Made by a program: the position numbers and the translations under genes. Shown one piece after another: positions 7,105 through 13,843 of a DNA stretch of 15,236 nt. Source of the stretch: JANMCE01 sp031410595 (GTDB lineage: Bacteria > Actinomycetota > Acidimicrobiia > Acidimicrobiales > Ilumatobacteraceae); NCBI GenBank assembly GCA_031410595.1, contig JANNZM010000044.1, positions 1 through 15,236 of the forward strand, written 5' to 3'. Under the pieces are notes generated by a model. That model was not told the DNA's origin, did no database searches, and saw nothing but the letters and a program-made list of their open reading frames with translations. Numbering within the stretch: the stretch's first letter is position 1; every line of letters starts with the position of its first letter.

Positions 7105-7208
7105 CGGGTGCATGAGGGTTAGCGAACAGTCACGGTTCACCTTCGTCAGATTGGCTTGTGAGTTCAGACTGTGCGTTAACCCTGATGGACCCAAACAAAA
7201 CTGCCGGC
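7086..7208. repeat. Long imperfect inverted repeat between imuA' and the next operon
   Basis: The left arm 7086-7131 and right arm 7167-7208 are imperfect reverse complements. Shared blocks, read in the left-arm direction, are GCCGGCAG, TTTTGTTT, GGGT, CAT, AGGGTTA, CG and ACAGTC, broken by single substitutions and small gaps; a 35-nt spacer separates the arms. It fills most of the 292-nt gap between the stop of the exported-protein gene (7268) and imuA'. It could be a small non-autonomous mobile element or a strong bidirectional RNA hairpin acting as a terminator. No transposase or certain target duplication was seen. Confidence 0.65.
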
Positions 7209-7267
7209 CGCCTGGGTCGACGGGAGCGAAGTCGTAACACATGTCGTCGTCGTCTGCCCGCAGCCTC

Positions 7268-8722
7268 TTACGCCTTCAGGATCTTTTCGATGTCCGACCG
7301 TTCAACCAGCTTGGTGAAACGGAAGATGGCCGCAACCACTGTGGATGATGGCGAGACGTACCACTTACCGTCAATCTGGCGGGTCACGACGCCGGATTGG
7401 TAGGGATTCGCAGCGGCCCGACCGGTGATGGCCCGCATCACGTCCTTGGCGACGTTGGCCCGGGCGCAGCCCTCATCACCTTCGTCGCACGTGCCATCAC
7501 CGTCGTTCAGGAACAGATCCTGCACGTCGGAGGAACAGAACTGCTGTGTGTCGCTCACTTCGCCATCGGTCTCACTGGTGATGCTGGTGCAGTCGCCCGA
7601 CTGCTCAAAGGTAATTTTGTCCTTGGAACCGTCGTCGCTGTTGGTGGAGACCATCACGATCTTTTTCACACCAACGACCGTGCCCCAGTCACCAGGTGTT
7701 GACGTGAGCTGCATCTCCTCCACCTTGGGCCAGTATGTCGGGTCGATGTCGTCCTGGCTGACGGCATCTACCAGAAGTTGGCCGTAGTCGTGGAAGACCG
7801 CGCCCTCCTGCGGATCGACCAGTTCGACCACGCGGTTCACATCAGCCGACAGACCGGCTCGCACCATCTCTTCGACGGCCTTCTCCGGCGATGCTGCGCC
7901 CTTGGCTGCGATCGCTTCTTTTGGCATGGCCTTTTCGCCACGCGCGTTTTCGGCCGCGGTGTACATGAGGCTGACGTGCCAACCCTCATCATCTTTCACA
8001 GTGCCGATGAAGCCCTTCGACGAGTCGTCGTTGGGGGTGATGGTTTGCTCGTTGTGCTGATCGGTCAGGGTGGCATTCTCGTGTCCCATGAGCTTGCTCA
8101 GCACGTCACCGATAGGAAGCTGGCTGGCCGTGACGTCGGAGGTGACCGACCCGCCGGTAATGGTGACCCGAGCAACACGGTCGCTGACCGTGAGGCTCTG
8201 CATCGTGATGTCTTTGAAGTCGATCTTGATGCCGGATACCTTGCGCGCTGACCCGGCTTCGGAAAGGAACCCGAGGCGCTTGGCTTCGCTGATGGACTTC
8301 TCGGCAACTTTCACGTAGAACTGACGCTCGCCCTGCGGCATGGTCTCCATGGCACCGAGCCAGTCGCCCGCTTCGATCGAGTTCATCATCGACTGCACCG
8401 CAGCTTCGGGAGAGGCGGCGCCGCTGTTGGCATTGCTACGAATGGCGATGGCGGTACCCACACCGCCGAGCAACATCACGCCAGCCGCAATGGCACCGAG
8501 CAGCTTGCCCCTACCTCGCTTGGCTGCTTCGGGTGCCACGTACACCGGCAACGGATCATCGGCAACCAGCGGTACTGCAGCGGCCGCATAGGGGGCAAAC
8601 AACGCATGTGACGCCGGAATAGCCGTCGGCGGCGCGATCTGCATCGATGGCGCGACAGCAAGTGGCGGCGGCGGCGGAAAACCGGTAGCCGCGTTCGTTG
8701 GCTCTTGCCAGTTATTGCTCAT
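7268..8722 (-). CDS. Membrane-anchored exported protein with two related domains, function unknown
   Basis: 484 residues. The N-terminus (1-68) is rich in Pro and Ala and should be cytoplasmic. A single membrane helix (about 74-95: LLGAIAAGVMLLGGVGTAIAI) follows the basic KRGRGK. The outside part holds two similar segments: each begins GAASPE-AV (101 and 275) and ends with a W-V-S strand (GWHVS near 248, KWYVS near 453). This suggests a duplicated lumazine-binding/NTF2-like fold, which is inference. A Cys/Asp-rich loop (378-419, four Cys, DGDGTCDEGDEGC) may carry disulfides or bind Ca2+. The ATG at 8722 overlaps the end of the upstream membrane-protein gene by 11 nt, so the two are probably translated together. 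I recognise no named family. Confidence 0.85.
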   Translation of the reverse strand: MSNNWQEPTNAATGFPPPPPLAVAPSMQIAPPTAIPASHALFAPYAAAAVPLVADDPLPVYVAPEAAKRGRGKLLGAIAAGVMLLGGVGTAIAIRSNANSGAASPEAAVQSMMNSIEAGDWLGAMETMPQGERQFYVKVAEKSISEAKRLGFLSEAGSARKVSGIKIDFKDITMQSLTVSDRVARVTITGGSVTSDVTASQLPIGDVLSKLMGHENATLTDQHNEQTITPNDDSSKGFIGTVKDDEGWHVSLMYTAAENARGEKAMPKEAIAAKGAASPEKAVEEMVRAGLSADVNRVVELVDPQEGAVFHDYGQLLVDAVSQDDIDPTYWPKVEEMQLTSTPGDWGTVVGVKKIVMVSTNSDDGSKDKITFEQSGDCTSITSETDGEVSDTQQFCSSDVQDLFLNDGDGTCDEGDEGCARANVAKDVMRAITGRAAANPYQSGVVTRQIDGKWYVSPSSTVVAAIFRFTKLVERSDIEKILKA

Positions 8723-9119
8723 CGCTGTTCCTCCGCCATGCCGTTGTACTCAAAAGCACCATACCGAGACTGCCGATCAACGCAACTCTAGATCCAATCA
8801 AAGAGGGCAGTGGAAGCTGAAAAACAGCGACCGACAGCGCTCCAGTGGCAAAGGCGAGTATGCATCCCGCCACCGCGGCTGGTCGCCGATAGCCGAGCAA
8901 GACGCACGCGATAACCGTCGAGCCGAGCAACGGTACGACCGGCCACCCGGCGAGCGCGATGCGGCCCCACGCGGACTGAATGATTCCGAGCCGACGCACC
9001 GAGGCCAGCAGTGAAAAACTCGACCGGGATCGCGAACCAATCTGCACCCAGGGCAACGCGCAGCTCAGCACCAGAATGGTTGCTGTAGCAACAAACCCGA
9101 TCTCACGCCATCGCCGCAT
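8712..9119 (-). CDS. Small integral membrane protein, unknown function
   Basis: 135 residues from the ATG at 9119. After the basic MRRWRE there are four predicted membrane helices at about 8-26, 55-74, 80-99 and 107-125, and a polar tail RRNSDEQ. The open frame extends upstream to 9326, but that stretch overlaps the cobalamin-regulator gene and is not hydrophobic, so the ATG 22 nt after that gene's stop is preferred. It lies between the CarH-like regulator and the exported 484-residue protein and overlaps the latter by 11 nt. No family recognised; a partner role for its neighbour is only suggested by position. Confidence 0.7.
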   Translation of the reverse strand: MRRWREIGFVATATILVLSCALPWVQIGSRSRSSFSLLASVRRLGIIQSAWGRIALAGWPVVPLLGSTVIACVLLGYRRPAAVAGCILAFATGALSVAVFQLPLPSLIGSRVALIGSLGMVLLSTTAWRRNSDEQ

Positions 9120-9141
9120 GCAGCAAGCGTATGACGGTCGT

Positions 9142-10014
9142 TTACGCTCGGGCGATGGCCATTGCTTGGGCGAGATAAACGGGCAGCTCGGCAGAGTCTT
9201 GTACCCAGAGATCAGCGCCGAGGTCGAGGCGCATGTCGTCGGATTGGACGGCGTTGCCACCGACCATGACCGGCACGTTGTTGAGCTGGCCTCGCAGTGA
9301 GACAATGGTGTCGCGGGCCGACCCAAGGTTCATGGGTGATGTGACGCTGATGCCCACCGCGACGAGTCGGTCGAGACCAGCCGCTGCCATTGCGAATGAT
9401 GCAGGCGGCGTATCGGCACCTAGGTCGGACACTTCGTAACCCTCAAGGCGAATGAGGTCAGCCACCATCGAAATGGGAAGAGCGTGACGCTCTCCGGCGG
9501 GCGCCCCAACGAGCACGGTTCCCAGGGTGCGCCCCCGTCGGGTGAACCGCGGCCCCAGGCGACCAACGATACGGCTGGCAACGCCTGACGCACGGTGCTC
9601 CATTGCGATATCGAGTTCGCCTCTTTCCCAGCGCTCACCAATGGAGACCATGGCGGGGGTGATGACATCGAGATAGATCGATCGTGGATCCCCGCCCGAA
9701 GCCAGGGCAGCCTCAATGACGCCCCAGGCCCCGCCACCGTCGCCGGCGAGCAACCTTGACTCAAGGCGCTCGGCCCATGGCGCAGGTGGGCGGGCGACAC
9801 CAGCGGCAGGCACTGCGGCGCGGAACATATCGAGGTCGTCACGTCGTACCCGCCACACGTTGCCCGACTTGTGGGCCTGAAGAGTGCCGAGGCGCACGTA
9901 CCGATACGCCGTCATGTAGTGGACCCCAAGAAACTCTGCCGCTTCCTGGAGCGTCACATCGGTCGTTATCGCATCGTTTCTTTCATCGATGCTCACCCTG
10001 TTCGGGCTTTCCAT
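9142..10014 (-). CDS. CarH/LitR-like cobalamin-binding transcriptional regulator
   Basis: 290 residues. An excisionase/MerR-type helix-turn-helix lies at about 20-66 (LQEAAEFLGVHYMTAYRYVR ... WRVRRDDL). A helical cobalamin cap domain (about 80-155) contains the Wx9EH signature (Trp129, Glu139-His140) that marks adenosylcobalamin photoreceptors. A Rossmann-type B12-binding domain (about 165-290) has the lower axial ligand motif GERHALP with His177 and the strand LGADTPP. In CarH, AdoCbl promotes DNA binding in the dark and light releases it; the conserved residues predict the same chemistry here. The ATG at 10014 overlaps the upstream Nfu_N-like gene by 22 nt. No carotenoid or photolyase genes are in the window. 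The domains are clear; the light-sensing role is inferred. Confidence 0.88.
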   Translation of the reverse strand: MESPNRVSIDERNDAITTDVTLQEAAEFLGVHYMTAYRYVRLGTLQAHKSGNVWRVRRDDLDMFRAAVPAAGVARPPAPWAERLESRLLAGDGGGAWGVIEAALASGGDPRSIYLDVITPAMVSIGERWERGELDIAMEHRASGVASRIVGRLGPRFTRRGRTLGTVLVGAPAGERHALPISMVADLIRLEGYEVSDLGADTPPASFAMAAAGLDRLVAVGISVTSPMNLGSARDTIVSLRGQLNNVPVMVGGNAVQSDDMRLDLGADLWVQDSAELPVYLAQAMAIARA

Positions 10015-10442
10015 CGTTCGCGTGCGAGGCGAGACCGTTCCAGTATTGCTGCTGGAATCCGACCGTCGACAACGGCACCCGAACCATCGGCGCTGGGAGC
10101 CGCTGCGGCTGGCTCTTCGGGCATAACGAGGGCAGGCGGAACAAACCCCTCGACGTAGTACGTGTAGAGGTTTTCGACAACTTCTTTGAGGCCAGTCGCT
10201 TGGTAGCCAGTCTTCAATGACACGGTCACGATGTTGGCGAAGACGTGGACCGCATCAACACGGCCAGTATCGAACAAACGGCGAGCGAGCACCGCAGACG
10301 GTCGAACACCGACGGCGGAGGTATAGGAAGGGTAACGATCATGACCCTGCCCCGTGAGGTTACGATTTGCCTCAAAGCGGACCACACCGGGCGTGGCGCT
10401 CACCTTCTCCACAACGCCAACCGGCTGACCCATGCGACGCAC
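9993..10442 (-). CDS. Nfu/NifU N-terminal-domain protein
   Basis: 149 residues from the GTG at 10442, which has TAGGAG four nt upstream; the ATG at 10433 is the alternative. Residues about 18-78 match the Nfu_N fold: VRFEANRNLTGQG, then RPSAVLARRLFDTGRVDAVHVFANIVTVSL. The second domain of true Nfu scaffolds with its CxxC motif is absent and there is no cysteine at all, so a classical Fe-S scaffold role is unlikely. A helix (LKEVVENLYTYYVEG), an Ala/Pro linker and a basic helix (AAILERSRLARERWKA) follow. First gene of the four-gene minus-strand group, overlapping the CarH-like gene. The domain call is good; the function is open. Confidence 0.8.
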   Translation of the reverse strand: MRRMGQPVGVVEKVSATPGVVRFEANRNLTGQGHDRYPSYTSAVGVRPSAVLARRLFDTGRVDAVHVFANIVTVSLKTGYQATGLKEVVENLYTYYVEGFVPPALVMPEEPAAAAPSADGSGAVVDGRIPAAILERSRLARERWKARTG

Positions 10443-10599
10443 GCTACTCCTAATCAACCGGTCAATTCACGTTCTGCACTAAATACGCCAAATGTTTTTC
10501 GAGGTGGGCGGAAAGGCATCAAAGTGGTGGCCGCGAACTTCCTACAACTTGTGAGCAAAAGATGAGCGGGGTAGTGCGGTTGGCCTACTCTGACCACTT

Positions 10600-11817
10600 A
10601 TGTCTATCCCTGAAATCCCCCTTGACCTCGCAAACCAGCTGAAGGACAACCTGGCCAGCGGCGACATCGGCAAGATCGAGTCCGCCTACAAGAGCGGTGG
10701 CCTCGACTGGCTCAAAAGTCACCTCTCCCCCGGAGACTGGGTCGAGCTGCCCAAGCGCATTGTCGCCAAAGACCTTTCCTGGATCCGCAATCTCCTGGGC
10801 GGCCTGAACCTGCCCGGTGTCGGCCACCTCTTCGGCGGTGGGTCCGACGCTGCGGCTTCCGCAGACGCCGCCGTTACCGAAACCGTCAGCTCCGGTTCAC
10901 CCGGACTCGGTGCCGTTGGCGGCGTCGCCGCGGCAGCTGCCGGTGGGGCCGGTGGCGCTGCAGCTGCTTCCGTTGGCGGCGCAGCCAAGATGACCACCGG
11001 TTCGGCGCCATCCACCGTGAAGAAGGCCGTCGTCACCGAGACCGCCCGGAAGGGCGGCCTCGCCTGGTGGAAGTGGCTCATTCCCCTGTTGATCATTGCG
11101 GCCATCATTTTCGGTCTGACCCGTTGCGGCAGCTCGAAGAGCTCCTCAAGCTCCGGGTCCACAACGGCAAGCACCGCGGCCGCCCCGGCCACCACCGTTG
11201 CCGCTCCGGCCACGACAGTCGCAGCAGCCACCACTGCGGCGGCCACGACCACCGCTGCACCGGCTACTGCTGCGGCTGCTACGACGACTGCTGCGCCCGC
11301 CACCACGGCCGCTCCGGCCAGCACCACGACGGCGGCGCCGGCCACCACTGCCGCCCCGGCTGCGGGTGACATCCTCTCGGTCGCCACCGGTGCCGGGAAG
11401 TTCACCACGCTGGCCAAGCTCCTCGGCGATGCCGGGCTCACCGACACGCTCAAGGGGGCCGGCCCGTTCACGGTGTTTGCGCCCACCGACGAAGCGTTCG
11501 CCAAGGTTCCCAAAGCCACGCTCGATGCGTTGGCGGCCAACAAGGATCTGCTAAAACAGGTGCTCACGTACCACGTGGTCGCCGGCAACGTGAAGGCCGC
11601 CGACCTGAAGGCCGGTGACGTCAAGACCGTCAATGGCGCGACGTTCGCCGTAGCCATCAACGGCGGCAAGGTCACAGTAAACGGCGCCAACGTCGTCACC
11701 ACCGACATCGCCGCCAAGAACGGCACCATCCACGTGCTCGACGCCGTCATCCTGCCCCCCGGCGCCACCCCGGCACCGGCCACGACCACCGGTTCAACCC
11801 TCGTCGGCACCGAGTAA
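10600..11817 (+). CDS. Membrane-anchored fasciclin (FAS1) domain protein
   Basis: 405 residues. The N-terminal part (1-155) is predicted cytoplasmic: a short helical segment with LANQLKDNL and WLKSHLSPGDWVELPKRI, then an Ala/Gly-rich stretch. One membrane helix at about 157-173 (WKWLIPLLIIAAIIFGL) is followed by a Ser run and an Ala/Thr/Pro linker of about 80 residues (177-256) that should span the cell wall. A single FAS1 domain (257-387) has both conserved boxes: GPFTVFAPTDEAFAKVP (288-304) and NGTIHVLDAVILP, with YHVVAG between. FAS1 domains mediate adhesion. The ATG at 10600 has no Shine-Dalgarno; a leaderless start is possible. A terminator follows. The domain call is certain; the ligand is unknown. 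Confidence 0.93.
   Translation: MSIPEIPLDLANQLKDNLASGDIGKIESAYKSGGLDWLKSHLSPGDWVELPKRIVAKDLSWIRNLLGGLNLPGVGHLFGGGSDAAASADAAVTETVSSGSPGLGAVGGVAAAAAGGAGGAAAASVGGAAKMTTGSAPSTVKKAVVTETARKGGLAWWKWLIPLLIIAAIIFGLTRCGSSKSSSSSGSTTASTAAAPATTVAAPATTVAAATTAAATTTAAPATAAAATTTAAPATTAAPASTTTAAPATTAAPAAGDILSVATGAGKFTTLAKLLGDAGLTDTLKGAGPFTVFAPTDEAFAKVPKATLDALAANKDLLKQVLTYHVVAGNVKAADLKAGDVKTVNGATFAVAINGGKVTVNGANVVTTDIAAKNGTIHVLDAVILPPGATPAPATTTGSTLVGTE
11170..11364 (+). repeat. Low-complexity Ala/Thr/Pro codon repeat
   Basis: Irregular tandem repeats of GCC/ACC/ACG/CCG-type codons encode units such as AAPATTV and TTTAAPAT. This is the linker of the FAS1 protein. Such tracts can change length by slippage in whole codons. 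Confidence 0.8.
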
Positions 11818-11827
11818 CCAACCCGTC

Positions 11828-11874
11828 AAGGCTGGCCGTCGAGCACATGCCTCGTCGGCCGGCCTTTGTTGTTT
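11828..11874 (+). terminator. Intrinsic terminator after the FAS1 gene
   Basis: AAGGCTGGCCG (11828-11838) pairs with CGGCCGGCCTT (11856-11866) over 11 bp with one G-U pair. An inner CGAG/CTCG stem (11840-11843, 11851-11854) extends it. The tail is TGTTGTTT. It begins 10 nt after the stop codon and touches the stop of the convergent rnhB. Confidence 0.85.
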
Positions 11875-12638
11875 CAGAGTGGCTGCGCAGCGCTTACAGC
11901 ATTGTTTGAGCGAAGCGAGTCCGAGAGAGACGGAGCGGTAGCGACCGAACGAGGCATCAAAAGGGGCTGTTCGGCGCGGAAGATGCGGGCAGTGGTGTAG
12001 GCCAGGCCGTCCATGAATACCCAACTGCGGCGGTGTTCGCTGCAGGGGCCGTAACCCTGCAACGCCGCCTTGTGCGTCGGGCACGGGTAGCCCTTGTTCG
12101 TTTCGAAGCTGTACGGCGGGAAGTGTTCGGACATCTCACGCATCTCGCGATCACGGCTGACCTTGGCGAGAATGCTGGCTGCGGCCACGGCTAGGCAGTA
12201 GGCGTCGGCCTTCACCATCATCTGCGTATGGGGGACGATGCCGGCAAGAAAGTTCCACTTACCGTCGACGATGGCGGCATCGACCGCCATGCCCAGCCCT
12301 TCCACGGCCCGCCGGGCGGCTAGGCGTTGCGCTTCGGCCATACCGAGGTCGTCGCACTCCTGTCGGCTGGCGGCGCCGACGGCCCATGCCTCACACCAGC
12401 CGGCAACACGATCGAACAGCTGCTCGCGCTCGACTTCGGTGAGCATCTTGGAGTCGCGCACGCCGTTGACCCGCTTGCCACGCGGCAGTAAGGCCGCACC
12501 GACCACGAGCGGTCCGGCCCACGCACCTCGGCCGACTTCATCCACACCGATCACGTACTGATGACCGGCCGACCACAGCTCCTGTTCGGCATGGCGCGTC
12601 GGAGCCACTTTCTTGGAGGGTGCCTTCGACCGGACCAC
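11874..12638 (-). CDS. rnhB: Ribonuclease HII
   Basis: Removes ribonucleotides from DNA and RNA-DNA hybrids. All catalytic acids are present: Asp33-Glu34 in IGVDEVGRGAWAGPL, Asp125 in IVDGKWNF and Asp145 in VKADAYCLAVAAASILAKVSRD. RDSKMLTE, KGYPCPTHKAALQGYGPC and EHRRSW are typical too. The GTG at 12638 gives 254 residues. A GTG at 12606-12608 is an alternative; the frame stays open to 12779 inside the divergent FKBP gene, so the start is not certain. The last residues (about 227-247, PRSVATAPSLSDSLRSNNA) come from repeat copy C, which follows FRAEQPLL and replaces whatever the native end was. Convergent with the FAS1 gene and divergent from the FKBP gene. Confidence 0.95.
   Translation of the reverse strand: MVRSKAPSKKVAPTRHAEQELWSAGHQYVIGVDEVGRGAWAGPLVVGAALLPRGKRVNGVRDSKMLTEVEREQLFDRVAGWCEAWAVGAASRQECDDLGMAEAQRLAARRAVEGLGMAVDAAIVDGKWNFLAGIVPHTQMMVKADAYCLAVAAASILAKVSRDREMREMSEHFPPYSFETNKGYPCPTHKAALQGYGPCSEHRRSWVFMDGLAYTTARIFRAEQPLLMPRSVATAPSLSDSLRSNNAVSAAQPL
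11899..11958 (+). repeat. Dispersed coding repeat, copy C (short form), 3' end of rnhB
   Basis: Starts GCATTGTTTGAGCGAAGCGAG and ends GGTAGCGACCGAACGAGGCA plus TC. It differs from copy B by two bases in 60. The same reading frame is used relative to the host gene as in imuA', giving the tail PRSVATAPSLSDSLRSNNA. Confidence 0.92.
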
Positions 12639-12662
12639 ACCAGGACGGTAGCGTGCATTCCC

Positions 12663-13031
12663 ATGACGAAGCCCACCGTTACCATTCCCGACGAACTTGC
12701 TCCCGCCGAACTGGTCATTGTTGATGACGTTGTCGGTGACGGCGCCACCGCCGCGTCCGGTCAGAACGTGATGGTCCACTACGTCGGCGTCTCATGGTCG
12801 ACGGGTGAGCAGTTCGATGCCTCCTGGGATCGTCTGGAACCGTTCGAGTTCCGGTTGGGTGCAGGCCAGGTCATCACCGGGTGGGACAAGGGTGTGGCCG
12901 GTATGAAGATCGGCGGCCGCCGCACGCTCACCATCCCCCCTCACCTCGGCTACGGCGCACGGGGCGCCAGTGGTGTGATCAAGCCCAACGAAACCCTGGT
13001 GTTTGTCGTCGACCTGCTCGCGGTGCGGTAG
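12663..13031 (+). CDS. FKBP-type peptidyl-prolyl cis-trans isomerase
   Basis: A single-domain 122-residue cytoplasmic FKBP that speeds proline isomerisation during folding. Conserved pocket residues are visible: MVHYVGV (Tyr40), FDASWDR (Asp52), GAGQVITGWDKGVAGMKIGGRR (Val70-Ile71, Trp74), LGYGARG (Tyr97) and TLVFVVDLL (Phe114). There is no signal peptide or membrane segment. The ATG at 12663 gives the usual length; the frame is open upstream to 12561, but that region belongs to the divergent rnhB. Only 24 nt separate the two start codons, so promoters must overlap coding sequence or be very compact. The MOSC gene follows closely and may be co-transcribed. Confidence 0.95.
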   Translation: MTKPTVTIPDELAPAELVIVDDVVGDGATAASGQNVMVHYVGVSWSTGEQFDASWDRLEPFEFRLGAGQVITGWDKGVAGMKIGGRRTLTIPPHLGYGARGASGVIKPNETLVFVVDLLAVR

Positions 13032-13062
13032 TAGGTGCTTCTTGATCAACGTTGATGGGCAC

Positions 13063-13827
13063 ATGTACGACGCACAGGATGCAGCCGGAACCATCGCAGC
13101 GCTCGGCGCGTGGTGGGAGCAACTCACACGCGGCCGAGTGACTCCCGTCGGTTTTGAAGACTTGCTCGCAACCCAGAGCGCTGCGCTGACCGACATGCTT
13201 CACATGACCGCCACCGACGCGTCGCTTGAAACGATCGACCGCTTGGCACAGTCCGCGTCGGGCCTCGTGCGCCAGGGTGGCGACGCGTCCGTGTTGCTCC
13301 CCGTGTCGCTGCGACTCATCCGCGATGCCAGCGAATCGCTGCGGGCAGCGGGCGCCTTGCCGCACACCGATCACGGGCTGGTAGCGCAGCTCAATGTGTC
13401 CGGCGGCGGTGTACCCAAGGTTCCGGTGGCGTCGTTCATGATCGACAAGACCGGGCCGCTTGGCGACGCGCAACGCACTCGACTCCATCACGGACGGCCG
13501 TGGCAGGCGGTGTGTCTGTGGGCGGCCGAAGTGGTCGACGCGTTTGCCGCCGAAGGTCACCCGATCGCCTACGGCAGCGCAGGTGAGAACATCACCGTGC
13601 GGGGCGTGCCGTGGGGTCAGGTGCAGGCTGGCGTGCGCATGCAGGTCGGCGAAGCACTGCTGGAGATGGCCCTGTGGGCGCTGCCCTGTTCGAAGAACGC
13701 ACAGTGGTTCATCGGACGCGACTCATCGTTGATGCACCACGACCGCGGGCCTGTCAGCCGCATCTACGCCAGCGTGCTTGAACCAGGTCGGGTGAACGAA
13801 GGCGACGAGGTCGTACTCGAACCCTGA
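13063..13827 (+). CDS. MOSC-domain protein with an extra helical N-terminal region
   Basis: 254 residues from the ATG at 13063. The C-terminal part (about 105-254) is a MOSC domain of the YiiM type: LVAQLNVSGGGVPKVPV, LHHGRPWQAVCLW, EGHPIAYGSAGENITVRGV and a conserved cysteine at Cys209 (LPCSKNAQWF). MOSC proteins carry sulfur or reduce N-hydroxylated compounds, usually with molybdenum cofactor. The first 100 residues are helical, contain several Met and Trp, and match nothing I recognise. The start is uncertain: a TTG at 13042 and an ATG at 13003 inside the FKBP gene are in frame, and no good Shine-Dalgarno precedes the ATG at 13063. The gene follows FKBP by 31 nt and is convergent with the next gene, with 16 nt between stop codons. 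Confidence 0.88.
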   Translation: MYDAQDAAGTIAALGAWWEQLTRGRVTPVGFEDLLATQSAALTDMLHMTATDASLETIDRLAQSASGLVRQGGDASVLLPVSLRLIRDASESLRAAGALPHTDHGLVAQLNVSGGGVPKVPVASFMIDKTGPLGDAQRTRLHHGRPWQAVCLWAAEVVDAFAAEGHPIAYGSAGENITVRGVPWGQVQAGVRMQVGEALLEMALWALPCSKNAQWFIGRDSSLMHHDRGPVSRIYASVLEPGRVNEGDEVVLEP

Positions 13828-13843
13828 GCGACGTCTGGGTCCG

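Noticed and set aside
7015..7403. Small facing frames whose translations share a CALTLM/CSLTLM-like motif
   Set aside because: The similarity is explained by the inverted repeat arms being read from both strands; there is no evidence of coding.
9120..9326. Upstream extension of the small membrane protein frame
   Set aside because: It overlaps the conserved cobalamin-domain gene and lacks any hydrophobic or domain character.
10586..10591. TACTCT as a -10 element for the FAS1 gene
   Set aside because: It has only three consensus matches and no -35 at a proper distance, so it is not listed as a promoter.
10719..11810. A 363-codon minus-strand open frame
   Set aside because: It mirrors the FAS1 gene; its Ala/Val runs are the complement of the Ala/Thr codon repeat.
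2620..11958. The dispersed repeats as a CRISPR array or insertion sequence
   Set aside because: Copies are kilobases apart inside genes with no regular spacers, and no transposase is present.
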